Part shown: piece by piece, positions 18,305 through 27,409 of the stretch | Position numbering within the stretch: position 1 is the stretch's first letter | Layout: each line of letters opens with the position of its first letter | DNA from: Acidimicrobiia bacterium | Lineage (GTDB): Bacteria; Actinomycetota; Acidimicrobiia; IMCC26256; Chersky-534 | Assembly: GCA_017882925.1 (NCBI GenBank) | Contig: JADGOM010000214.1 | Coordinates: 1 to 34,827 of the forward strand | DNA: 34,827 nucleotides | Reading direction: 5' to 3' | The notes under the pieces: generated by a model | What the model was told of the DNA's origin: nothing | The model's input: only the letters and a program-made list of their open reading frames with translations | Databases searched by the model: none | Translations under genes and position numbers: made by a program

Positions 18305-19429
18305 ATGGACATCGACGAGACCGACGAGCAGCGGCGCACGCGCGACGCGTTCACACGGTGGCTCGGGGAGGTGCTGCCGGCCGACTACGGCGACGGCACG
18401 CCCTACGCGGGCGACTGGGACCTGCGCCGCAGCTACCAGCGCGCCGCGTTCGAGGCGGGCTGGCTGCTGCCGGCGTGGCCCGTCGGCCTGGGGGGCCGCG
18501 GCCTGGGGCCGCTGGAGGCGCTCGCGGTGCAGCTCGAGTCGGCCCGGCGGGCGGCGCCCAAGCTCTACGGCCCGAGCGGCGTGCACGTGGTGGCGCCCGC
18601 GCTGCGCAAGCTCGGCACGCCCGAGCAGCAGGGCGCGTACCTCGTCCCGATGCTGCGCGGCGACGTCCGCTGGTGCCTCGGCATGTCCGAGCCCGGGGCC
18701 GGCTCCGACTTCGCCGGCCTGCAGACGGCGGCGGTGCGGGTCGACGACGCCTACGTCGTCAACGGGCAGAAGATCTGGACCTCACAGGCCCACTGGTCGA
18801 CCTACACGATGCTCTATTGCCGCACCGACCGGGAGGCCCCGCGGCACCGCGGCATCTCGTGCCTGATCGTCGACCTGCGCAGCCCGGGCGTGACCGTGCG
18901 GCCGATCGCGATGGCGACGGGCAAGGACGAGCAGTTCTGCGAGGTGTTCTTCGACGAGGTGGTGGTCCCGGCCGACAACCTGCTGGGCACCGAGAACGAC
19001 GGCTGGGCTGTGGCCATGAGCGCGCTCGAGGCCGAGCGCCACATGCTGTGGATCATGGCGTGGGCCCAGGTCGACCAGGCCCTGCACCGGGTCGTCGACC
19101 GGGCCGGCGACGCGATGGGCGACGACGCCGCGATCGAGCTCGGCCGGTCGGTGGCCGACTCCTACGCGCTCGGCTTCACCGGGTGGCGCGCGGTCACCAA
19201 CCAGCTGCGGGGGCGGCGGAGCCCGGAGACGTCGATCCAGAAGCTGCTCGGATCGGAGACCCTCTTGCGCATCAGCACCCTCACCGACGAGCTCGTCGGC
19301 GTCGACGCGCTCACCGACGTCGACCTCCTCGCCGCGGAGATCGACGCCCTCGCGGCCGCCACCTACGGCGGCACGTCGGAGGTGCAACGCACGATCATCG
19401 GCGAGCGCAGCCTCGGGTTGCCCAGGTGA
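18305..19429 (+). CDS. Acyl-CoA dehydrogenase (large/alpha-like subunit; paralog of 1661-2788)
   Basis: WCLGMSEPGAGSDFAGLQTAAV, GQKIWTSQAHW, TYGGTSEVQRTIIGERSLGLPR. Confidence 0.94.
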   Translation: MDIDETDEQRRTRDAFTRWLGEVLPADYGDGTPYAGDWDLRRSYQRAAFEAGWLLPAWPVGLGGRGLGPLEALAVQLESARRAAPKLYGPSGVHVVAPALRKLGTPEQQGAYLVPMLRGDVRWCLGMSEPGAGSDFAGLQTAAVRVDDAYVVNGQKIWTSQAHWSTYTMLYCRTDREAPRHRGISCLIVDLRSPGVTVRPIAMATGKDEQFCEVFFDEVVVPADNLLGTENDGWAVAMSALEAERHMLWIMAWAQVDQALHRVVDRAGDAMGDDAAIELGRSVADSYALGFTGWRAVTNQLRGRRSPETSIQKLLGSETLLRISTLTDELVGVDALTDVDLLAAEIDALAAATYGGTSEVQRTIIGERSLGLPR

Positions 19430-19502
19430 CGGCGCCGCTGGAGGACGCGGCCGCCATCGTTGGCACCGAGGTGCTCTCACGGCGCCGATGAGTTTGACTT
19501 CG

Positions 19503-21095
19503 CTACTTCGGGAGGTCGATGCCGGCGGCTTCGCGGTCCCAGGTGTTCTCGTTGCGGGCCTTCTGGCGGAGCTCGTACTTCTGCACCCGCTGCGTCGCCG
19601 GCGTCTTCGGCAGCTCGGGGACGAATTCCACGAAGCGGGGGATCATGAAGCGCGGCATCCGCGGGATGAGGAACGCGATCAGGTCGGCCGGGTCGAGCTG
19701 CTCACCCGGCTGCAGCACGATCACGATCTTGACCTCGTCCTCGCTGAGCTCCGACGGCACGCCGATCGCGGCCGACTCGAGGACGGCCGGGTGCGCGTTG
19801 ATCGCGACCTCCACCTCGAACGACGAGATGTTCTCGCCCCGCCGCCGCAGCGCGTCCTTCACCCGGTCGAGGAAGAACCAGTTGCCGTCGTCGTCGCGCA
19901 GGAAGCCGTCGCCGGTGTGGAACCACCCGTTGCGCCACGCCGCCGCGGTCTTGTCCGGCATGTTGTAGTAGCCGGAGGTGATCACCCACGGGTCGCGCGT
20001 CCGCACGACGAGCTCCCCGAGCTGGTTGGGCCCGAGGTCCTCGTCGAGCTCGTTGACGACGCGGGCCTCGAACCCTGGGGCCCCCGTGCGGAGGCGGCCG
20101 ACGGTCGTGTGGTCGGTGAGCTCCCACCCGCTCGCGAACGGGTAGCCGATCTCGGTCATGCCGAAGCCGGTGCAGACCCGCACGCCGAAGCGCCGCTTGA
20201 ACTCCTCGAACGCGGGCACCACCGGGGCCATGACGACGCCTTTGAGCGGCGTCGACGCCTCGTCGGGCAGTTCGGGCTCGGAGAGGATCATCGAGACCAT
20301 GGGGCCGACGAGCCCACCGAACTCGCAGTCGTAGCGGCGGATGTCGTCCCAGTAGTTGGACAGGCTGAACGACTCGCGGAACACGAGCCGCGCGCCGTGC
20401 ACGTAGGCGGCGTACATCGCGGCTTTCCCGGCCACGTGATAGGCGGGGTACACGCTGTAGTAGCCGGAGTCGGGCCCGGTGATGATGTCGCCGGGCAGCA
20501 TGCCGTTGAGGTCGTAGAGGCCGGCCCACGGCACGAGCACGCCCTTGGATGCGCCGGTCGTGCCCGACGTGTAGATCACCGCGGAGACGTCGTGGTACTC
20601 CGGGCCCTCGAGGTCGGTCGCGGGCACGGCGCCGGCGAGGAACCCGGCCCGGTCGATCACGCGGAAGGGGAGCGGCGGCGGCGCGGCGTCGAGGTCGGGG
20701 ACGACCACCAGCTCGAGGTTGCCCAGCCGATCGGCGACCTCGGCCAGGCGGTCGAGGAACGCGGCGGCGATCACGAGGACCCGGGCCTCGGAGTCGGCGA
20801 GGAGGTAGCGCAGCATCTCGCCGCGGTAGCCGGTGTTGGTGGGGACCTCGACCGCCCGGAGCCAGGCGACGCCGAGCCACGCGAGGTACGAGTCGAACGA
20901 GTGCGGGAGCATCGTCGCGACGTGCTCGTGGGCGGTGACGCCGAGCCGGCGGTACGCGTCGGCCCACAGCAACGACTGCTCCGACAGCTCGCGGAACGTC
21001 ATCTCGGTGCCGTCGACGCACTGGACCGCGGGCCGGTCCGGTGTCTCGCCCGCGCGACGCGCGATGAGATGCGGTAGAACCAACTCCCGCTCCAC
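19503..21095 (-). CDS. AMP-dependent acyl-CoA synthetase/ligase
   Basis: YTSGTTGASKGVLVPW, GFGMTEIGYP, LDRVKDALRRRGENISSFEVE; GTG start (VERELVLPHLIARRAGETPDRPAV) with GGGGG upstream chosen over the longer ORF start. Confidence 0.92.
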   Translation of the reverse strand: MERELVLPHLIARRAGETPDRPAVQCVDGTEMTFRELSEQSLLWADAYRRLGVTAHEHVATMLPHSFDSYLAWLGVAWLRAVEVPTNTGYRGEMLRYLLADSEARVLVIAAAFLDRLAEVADRLGNLELVVVPDLDAAPPPLPFRVIDRAGFLAGAVPATDLEGPEYHDVSAVIYTSGTTGASKGVLVPWAGLYDLNGMLPGDIITGPDSGYYSVYPAYHVAGKAAMYAAYVHGARLVFRESFSLSNYWDDIRRYDCEFGGLVGPMVSMILSEPELPDEASTPLKGVVMAPVVPAFEEFKRRFGVRVCTGFGMTEIGYPFASGWELTDHTTVGRLRTGAPGFEARVVNELDEDLGPNQLGELVVRTRDPWVITSGYYNMPDKTAAAWRNGWFHTGDGFLRDDDGNWFFLDRVKDALRRRGENISSFEVEVAINAHPAVLESAAIGVPSELSEDEVKIVIVLQPGEQLDPADLIAFLIPRMPRFMIPRFVEFVPELPKTPATQRVQKYELRQKARNENTWDREAAGIDLPK

Positions 21096-21149
21096 GATCC
21101 CCCCGTTGGTCGGGTCGCCACTCCGGCCGTCCAGCCGCCGTGGGATCCT

Positions 21150-22280
21150 ATGAGCACGAAGATGAACCGACAACGCTCGGGGGGAGCGGTGCAGTTCGGC
21201 TACGACGACGAGCAGGAAGCGCTCCAGGAATCCGCCGCGGCGTTCTTCGCGACCCGCTGCACCTCGGCGTTCGTGCGCGACGCCGGCGCCGATCCCGATG
21301 CCTGGCGCGGCCTGTGGGTGGAGATGGTCGAGCTCGGGTGGACCGCGCTCCTGGTCCCCGAGACCTTCGGGGGAGCGGGCGCCCGGCTCGCCGACCTGGT
21401 CGCGCTGCTCGACGTGTCCGGCCGCTTCGTCGTCCCCGCGCCGCTCGTCACCAGCTCCGGCATCGCGGTGCCGGCCCTGCTGGACGCGCTCGACGGCCCG
21501 GGTGTCTTCGCCGAGACGCTGCACGCGATCGCGCACGGCACGGTCGCGGCGTCGGTCGGCGCCGGGCCCGACCCCGGATCCGGCCCCGATGCGGGCCTGC
21601 GCTGGGACGGGCGCGTGCTCCATGGACGCGCCGGAACCGTGCCCGACGCGTCGCGCGCCGACGTGTTCGTGGTCGCGTGCGCCGGGCCCGACGGCTCGCC
21701 GACCGTGCTCGTGGTCCCCGCGGCCGCCGCCCGGGTCGAGCCGCGGGAGTCGATCGACCCCGGTCGTCCCTGCGCGATGGTGGTCTTCGACGGGGCCGAG
21801 CCCACCGAGGTGGCGGACGCGTCACCGCGTCCCGGGGTCGACGCGGCGCGCACCGCGCTCGCGGCCGAGCTCCTGGGTGTCGCCGATCGGGCGCTGACCA
21901 TCGCGGTGGAGCACGCGCAGAGCCGCGAGCAGTTCGGCAAGCCGATCGGCTCCTTCCAGGCCGTGAAGCACCGCCTGGCCGACGTGTACGTCGCGGCCCA
22001 GCGGGCCCGCACGCTGGTGTTCCACGCCGCGATGGTGCTCGACGACGCGTCGGCGACCGACACCGAGCGCGAGCTCGCGGCCGCGATGGCCAAGGGCGCC
22101 GCGAGCGGGGCGGCCGTGTTCGCGGCGCGGGCCCTGGTGCGCACGCTCGGTGCGCTCGGCATCACCGCGGAGCACGACGCGCACCTCTTCCTGCGCCGGG
22201 CGCGGTCGGGCGCGCAGCTGCTCGGCACCGAGCGCGAGACCTACCTCCGCGTCGGCCGGTTGTTCGCGGCGGGCGAATAG
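21150..22280 (+). CDS. Acyl-CoA dehydrogenase family protein (small/beta-like subunit; paralog of 657-1661)
   Basis: REQFGKPIGSFQAVKHRLADVYVAAQRAR; GALGITAEHDAHLFLRRARSGAQLLG. Confidence 0.92.
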   Translation: MSTKMNRQRSGGAVQFGYDDEQEALQESAAAFFATRCTSAFVRDAGADPDAWRGLWVEMVELGWTALLVPETFGGAGARLADLVALLDVSGRFVVPAPLVTSSGIAVPALLDALDGPGVFAETLHAIAHGTVAASVGAGPDPGSGPDAGLRWDGRVLHGRAGTVPDASRADVFVVACAGPDGSPTVLVVPAAAARVEPRESIDPGRPCAMVVFDGAEPTEVADASPRPGVDAARTALAAELLGVADRALTIAVEHAQSREQFGKPIGSFQAVKHRLADVYVAAQRARTLVFHAAMVLDDASATDTERELAAAMAKGAASGAAVFAARALVRTLGALGITAEHDAHLFLRRARSGAQLLGTERETYLRVGRLFAAGE

Positions 22281-22322
22281 GCCGCGAGCCCGATCAGCGA
22301 GGCCGGGCCCGCCGACCGCGGC

Positions 22323-23567
22323 TCACGCGACGACGCCGTCGGCCCGCAGCGCGGCGATCGCGTCGTCGTCGAGGCCGAGCTCGGCGCGCAGCACCGCGTC
22401 GGTGTGCTCCCCGAGCGCGGGCACCGCGCGGTCGGGGCCCTGGGCCACCGCCGACAGCTTGATCGGATCGCCGGGGATCAGCACCGGCTGGTGCACGCCG
22501 TCGGCGCGCGGGATCTCCACGAGCATGTGGCGCGCGGCCACGTGCGGGTCGGCGACGAGCTCCGCGTCCGAGAAGCACGGGCCCGCGACCAGGCCCGCGG
22601 CCGCGAGCTCGCGGCACGCGTCGAGCTTCGTGCGGGCGGCCGACCACCGCTCGACCGCCGGCCGGATCTCGGTCTCGATCTCCGCGAGCCAACCCGCGCG
22701 CGTCGCCAGGCGCGGATCCGTGAGCCAGCCGGGCCGGTCGACCAGCGCGGCCAACCGGGCGAACTCGGCCTCGCGGCCCACCTGCAGCACGAACCACCCG
22801 TCCCGGGCCCGGAAGCCGTGCATGATCAACGGGGGTGGCGCGCCGGCCGGCAGGCCCATCGACCAGGAGTTGGCCACGAGGTCGGTCATCGCGATGGTCG
22901 CGTCGTACATCGCGAGGTCGAGGTGCTGCCCACGTCCGGTGCGGTCGCGGTGGCGCAGCGCGGCCAGGATCCCCACCGCGGCGAACAGCGCCGTGCCCAT
23001 GTCGGCCAACGCGCCCGCCGGGGCCACGACCGGGGGATCGTCGCCCCGCCGCTTGGTCTCGTAGAGCCCCGACATCGCTTCGACGACCGGCGCGTACGCG
23101 CCCCAATCGCGGTACGGCGAGCCGTCGCCGTGGCCGAACCCGGTGACCGACGCGTAGACGAGCGCGGGGTGCGCCGCGGCCAGGGATTCGTAGCCGAGGC
23201 CGAGCCGGTCGAGGCCGCCCGGCTTGAAGCTCTCGGCGAACACGTCGAAGCCGCCCGCGAGCCGCACCACCAGGTCGCGCCCGCGCGGCTGCTTCAGGTC
23301 GACGACGACCGACCGCTTGTTGAGGTTGTTGCGCAGGAACGTCGCCCCGACCGCCGTTCCGTCGGCGGCGGTGACCGACGGCTGCGCGAGCCGGCCCGCG
23401 TCACCGGACCCGGGCGGCTCGATCTTCACGACGTCGGCCCCCAGGCGGCCGAGCAGCTGGGTTGCGTACGGGAGGGCCTGCATCTGCTCGAGCGCGAGGA
23501 TCCGCACGCCGTCGAGCGGCTTGCCGCGGTCTTCGTCCGGTTGGCCCACCGTGTCGCCGAGTCGCAT
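22323..23567 (-). CDS. Family III (CaiB/BaiF) CoA-transferase
   Basis: LDGVRILALEQMQALPYATQLLGRLGADVVKIEPPGSGD, GALADMGTALFAAVGILAALRHRDRTGRGQHLDLAM; start MRLGDTV with GGGGGGAAG upstream. Confidence 0.93.
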   Translation of the reverse strand: MRLGDTVGQPDEDRGKPLDGVRILALEQMQALPYATQLLGRLGADVVKIEPPGSGDAGRLAQPSVTAADGTAVGATFLRNNLNKRSVVVDLKQPRGRDLVVRLAGGFDVFAESFKPGGLDRLGLGYESLAAAHPALVYASVTGFGHGDGSPYRDWGAYAPVVEAMSGLYETKRRGDDPPVVAPAGALADMGTALFAAVGILAALRHRDRTGRGQHLDLAMYDATIAMTDLVANSWSMGLPAGAPPPLIMHGFRARDGWFVLQVGREAEFARLAALVDRPGWLTDPRLATRAGWLAEIETEIRPAVERWSAARTKLDACRELAAAGLVAGPCFSDAELVADPHVAARHMLVEIPRADGVHQPVLIPGDPIKLSAVAQGPDRAVPALGEHTDAVLRAELGLDDDAIAALRADGVVA

Positions 23568-23662
23568 CCGCTTCCCCCCGTCGCGCGCCCGCCCCGGCTT
23601 CGTGCCTCCCCCGGGCACGATATGTGTGTTCAGGAGACGCTCGACTCGTCCCGGGTCCTAAG

Positions 23663-23682
23663 AGTCAATCATTGCTATGTTG
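23663..23682 (-). promoter_or_regulatory. Candidate shared operator motif (copy 5), reverse strand CAACATAGCAATGATTGACT
   Basis: Contains perfect CAATCATTG palindrome; between divergent CoA-transferase (-) and racemase (+) genes. Confidence 0.42.
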
Positions 23683-23687
23683 GCGCC

Positions 23688-24920
23688 GTGAGCACCCACG
23701 GGACGGGGGACCCGGACACGCCGCGCGGCCTGCTCGACGGCGTGCGCGTCGTCGAGATCGGCAGCATGGGGCCCGCGTCGATGTGCGCCATGATGCTCGC
23801 CGACTTCGGGGCCGACGTCGTGCGCGTCGACCGGGCCGCCGAGGCCGACCTGGAGTACGCCGACCCGCAGGACACCGACATCATCACGCGGGGCCGGCCC
23901 TCGATCGCGCTCGACCTCAAGCACCCCCGCGGCGCCGCGGTCGTCCTCGACCTGGTCGAGCGGGCCGACGTGCTGATCGAGGGCTTCCGGCCCGGCGTGG
24001 CCGAGCGCCTCGGGATCGGGCCCGACGCGTGCGCGGCCCGCAACCCGGGGCTCGTCTACGCCCGCATGACCGGCTACGGCCAGGCCGGCCCGCTGGCCGC
24101 CGCCGCCGGCCACGACCTCAACTACCTGGCCCTCGCCGGCATCCTCGGGGCCCTCGGCCCCGCCGGCGAGCCGCCCAGCACCCCGCTCAACCTGATCGGC
24201 GACTTCGGCGGCGGGGGCGTGCTGCTCGCGTTCGCGATCGCCGCCGCGCTGTTCGAACGCACGCGGTCGGGCCTGGGGCAGGTGATCGACTGCTCGATGG
24301 TCGAGGGCTCCGCGCTCCTGATGACCGCCAACACCGGGCCGATGCAGGTGGGGTGGTGGACGCGCGAGCGGGGCACCAACCTGATCGACGGCGGCGCGCA
24401 CTTCTACAACACGTACGAGACGGCCGATGGCGGTTACGTCGCGTTCGGCGCGATCGAGCCGCAGTTCTACGCCGCCATGCTCCACGGGCTCGGCCTCGAC
24501 GCCGCCGATCTCCCCGAGCAGGGCGCGCGCGACCAGTGGCCGGCCATGCGGGTGCGGGTCGCCGGGATCGTGCGCACGAAGACCCGCGACGAATGGGATG
24601 CGGTGTTCGCGGGCCTCGAGGCGTGCTTCTCCGTCGTCCTCGACCCGCTCGACGCCTTCGACCACCCGCACAACGTCGAACGCCGCACGTTCGTCGAGGT
24701 CGGCGGGCTCCGCCAGGCCGCGCCGCAGCCGCGCTTCTCCCGGACCCCGGGCTCCATCCGCCGCAGCGGGTCGCACCCGGGCCAGGACACCGACGCCGCG
24801 TTGGCCGAGTGGGGCTTCGGCGCCGATGCCATCGCCGCGCTGCACGCCGACGGCGTGGTCCGCCAGGGCGGCGCGAGCCGGAAGCAGCCGGCCGGCGACG
24901 ACCCGGTCGGCGCGCCGTGA
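23688..24920 (+). CDS. Alpha-methylacyl-CoA racemase (family III CoA-transferase fold)
   Basis: GHDLNYLALAGILGALG, PPSTPLNLIGDFGGGG, YVAFGAIEPQFYAAMLHGLGL correspond to the conserved His/Asp/Glu regions of AMACR/MCR; GTG start. Confidence 0.9.
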   Translation: MSTHGTGDPDTPRGLLDGVRVVEIGSMGPASMCAMMLADFGADVVRVDRAAEADLEYADPQDTDIITRGRPSIALDLKHPRGAAVVLDLVERADVLIEGFRPGVAERLGIGPDACAARNPGLVYARMTGYGQAGPLAAAAGHDLNYLALAGILGALGPAGEPPSTPLNLIGDFGGGGVLLAFAIAAALFERTRSGLGQVIDCSMVEGSALLMTANTGPMQVGWWTRERGTNLIDGGAHFYNTYETADGGYVAFGAIEPQFYAAMLHGLGLDAADLPEQGARDQWPAMRVRVAGIVRTKTRDEWDAVFAGLEACFSVVLDPLDAFDHPHNVERRTFVEVGGLRQAAPQPRFSRTPGSIRRSGSHPGQDTDAALAEWGFGADAIAALHADGVVRQGGASRKQPAGDDPVGAP

Positions 24921-26557
24921 CCGTCGCCGATCTCGTCCGGGCCCGCCGCGGTGACCAACGGATCGGGCTGGTCTTCGAGCAGCAGCAGTGGACGTGGGAC
25001 CAGTACGTGCACGGCTGCATCCAACGGGCTGCGCTCATCCGCGACCTCGCGCCGCCGGGGCGCCCGCTGCACGTCGGCGTGCTGCTCGACAACATCCCCG
25101 ACTTCTCGATGCTGCTCGGGGGCGCGGCGCTGGCCGGCGCGGTCATCGTCGGCCTCAACCCCACGCGTCGCGACGCGGAGCTCGCACGTGACATCACCGT
25201 CACCGACTGCTCGATGATCGTGACCGAGCGCAAGTACTGGGACCTGTTCGAGGACCTCGACATCCCGGTCGCGGCCGACGACCGCTACATGGTCGACAGC
25301 TACGAGTGGACGTCGCTGCTCTCCGCCCGGGTCGACGCCGACGACCCGATGGTGCCCGTGACCGACGACGACCTCTTCATGCTGATCTTCACCTCGGGCA
25401 CGAGCGGCAATCCCAAGGTGGTGCGCTGCACGCACCGGAAGATCACCCAGCCCGGCACCGCGGTGATCGGGCTCCTCGACCTCACGCCCGACGACGTCGG
25501 CTACCTCCCGATGCCGCTGTTCCACTCCGCCGGCGTCATGGCCGGCTGGAGCACGACCCTGACGCTCGGCTCGACCGCGGTGCTCAAGCGCAGGTTCTCC
25601 GCGTCGGAGTTCCTGCCCGACGTGCGCCACTACGGCGCCACCTGGTTCCACTACATCGGCAAGCCCCTCGCGTACGTCCTGGCCACCCCCGCCCAATCCG
25701 ACGACGCCGACAACCCGCTCCGGGTCGCGATCGGCAACGAGGGCACCTACGCCGACGTGAGCGAGTTCATGCGCCGCTTCGGCGTCTCGATCATCGACGG
25801 CTACGGCTCCACCGAGTCGGGCATCAACCTGGTGCGCGACTCCGAGACGCCGCTCAACTCGATCGGCGCGATGCCCGAGGGCGTGGCGGTCGTCCACCTC
25901 GACACCGGCGAGGTGTGCCCGCCCGCGGAGTTCGACGCCAACGGCCGCCTGCTCAACGCCGAGGCCGCGATCGGAGAGCTCGTCAACCTCGAGGGCATCG
26001 GCAGCTTCGTCGGCTACTACGGCAACCCCGAGGCCGACAAGGAGCGCGTGGTCGCCGGCCGCTTCCACAGCGGCGACCTCGCCTACGTCGACCGCGACGG
26101 CTTCGCCTACTTCGCCGGCCGCACGCAGGACTGGATGCGCGTCGACGGTGAGAACATCGCCACCGAGCCCGTCGAGCGCCTGATCCAGCGGCACCCCGCG
26201 GTGATGCTCGTGTCGGTCTACGCGGTCCCCAACCCGTCGGTGGGGGACGACGTGATGACCGCGATCGTCCTGCACGAGGGCGCCGACACCAGCATCGAGG
26301 ACCTGGTGGCGTTCATCCGCGCGCAGCCCGACCTCGGCACGAAGTGGCTGCCCCGTTACATCCGCGTCGCCGCGACGCTGCCGCAGACGTCCACCAACAA
26401 GGTGCTGAAGCGGGTCTTGGCGCGCGAGCGCTGGGAGTGTGACGACCCGGTGTGGTTCCGGCGCGACCGCGAAGACTTCCGGCCGATGGAGCCCGACGAC
26501 AAGGCCGAGCTGCGTGAGCAGTTCGCGGCCCGCAGCCGCGAGCACGTTCTGATCTGA
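24917..26557 (+). CDS. AMP-dependent acyl-CoA synthetase/ligase
   Basis: FTSGTSGNPKVVRCTH, DGYGSTESGIN, FAGRTQDWMRVDGENIATEPVE; GTG start overlaps the previous stop by 4 nt. Confidence 0.93.
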   Translation: MTVADLVRARRGDQRIGLVFEQQQWTWDQYVHGCIQRAALIRDLAPPGRPLHVGVLLDNIPDFSMLLGGAALAGAVIVGLNPTRRDAELARDITVTDCSMIVTERKYWDLFEDLDIPVAADDRYMVDSYEWTSLLSARVDADDPMVPVTDDDLFMLIFTSGTSGNPKVVRCTHRKITQPGTAVIGLLDLTPDDVGYLPMPLFHSAGVMAGWSTTLTLGSTAVLKRRFSASEFLPDVRHYGATWFHYIGKPLAYVLATPAQSDDADNPLRVAIGNEGTYADVSEFMRRFGVSIIDGYGSTESGINLVRDSETPLNSIGAMPEGVAVVHLDTGEVCPPAEFDANGRLLNAEAAIGELVNLEGIGSFVGYYGNPEADKERVVAGRFHSGDLAYVDRDGFAYFAGRTQDWMRVDGENIATEPVERLIQRHPAVMLVSVYAVPNPSVGDDVMTAIVLHEGADTSIEDLVAFIRAQPDLGTKWLPRYIRVAATLPQTSTNKVLKRVLARERWECDDPVWFRRDREDFRPMEPDDKAELREQFAARSREHVLI

Positions 26558-26578
26558 AGCCGGGGCCGATCCGGCGCG

Positions 26579-27409
26579 CTACTCCGGCGCGGTCGGGCCG
26601 AAGTGGTCGGTGATGATGGCGCGGCCGACGGCCGCCGACTCGCGGTAGGTGATCTCGCCCCGCTCGAGCAGGTCGCGCGCGAACGTGGCTGCGGCGCCGA
26701 GGGCGGAGAACGCCAGTGAGCTGCCGACCGAGATGCGGGCCACGCCGGCGGCCGCGAGATCGGGCAACGGCGGCGCGCCCGGCAGGACCAGAACGCTGAC
26801 CGCGAGATCGACCGAGTCGACGACGCGGCGGATGTCGGCGATGGTCACGATCCCCGGCGCGAACAGCACGTCGGCGCCTGCGGCCTGGAAGCGTTGGAGT
26901 CGAACGATGGTGTCGCCGAGGTCGGGGCGCCCGTGGAGGAGGTTCTCGGCCCGGGCCGTGAGCACGAGGGGCGCGTCGCCCGCGTGGGCGGCTTCGGCGG
27001 CCGCCTCGACCCGGGCGGCCGCGAGGTCGAGGGCGTAGATCGGGTCGTCGGCCCGACCGGTGAAGTCCTCGATCGAGAGTCCGGCGAGCCCGGTCCCGGC
27101 CGCGAGACGGACCGAGGCGGCCACCGCGTCGGGCGCGTCGGCGAACCCGTGCTCGAAGTCGGCGCTCACGGGCAAATCGGTCGCCCCGACCATGGTGCGG
27201 CAGTGGTCGAGCACCTCGTCCCGGGTGACCGAGCCGTCCCGCCGGCCCAGCGTGGCCGCGAACCCGCCGCTCGTGGTCGCGATCGCGTCGAAGCCGACCG
27301 CGGCCAGCAGCTTCGCCGAGCCGGCATCCCAGGCGTTCGGCATGAGAAGTGGCCCGTCGCCCCGGTGGAGCGCGCGGAACCGGGCGACCTTCCCGGCCTG
27401 GGAGGTCAT
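26579..27409 (-). CDS. Isocitrate lyase/phosphoenolpyruvate mutase family protein
   Basis: LLMPNAWDAGSAKLLAAVGFDAIATTSGGFAATLG, PVSADFEHGFAD, GLSIEDFTG, VLTARAENLL. Confidence 0.92.
   Translation of the reverse strand: MTSQAGKVARFRALHRGDGPLLMPNAWDAGSAKLLAAVGFDAIATTSGGFAATLGRRDGSVTRDEVLDHCRTMVGATDLPVSADFEHGFADAPDAVAASVRLAAGTGLAGLSIEDFTGRADDPIYALDLAAARVEAAAEAAHAGDAPLVLTARAENLLHGRPDLGDTIVRLQRFQAAGADVLFAPGIVTIADIRRVVDSVDLAVSVLVLPGAPPLPDLAAAGVARISVGSSLAFSALGAAATFARDLLERGEITYRESAAVGRAIITDHFGPTAPE

Noticed and set aside
19430-19502. Possible terminator from repeated CGGCGCCG and GCACC-GA-GGTGC between convergent genes
   Set aside because: Short self-complementary GC-rich words expected by chance at this base composition; no convincing stem-loop.
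26558-26600. Repeated CCGGCGCG at the 26557/26579 convergent boundary as a hairpin
   Set aside because: It is a direct repeat, not a good inverted repeat, and overlaps coding sequence.
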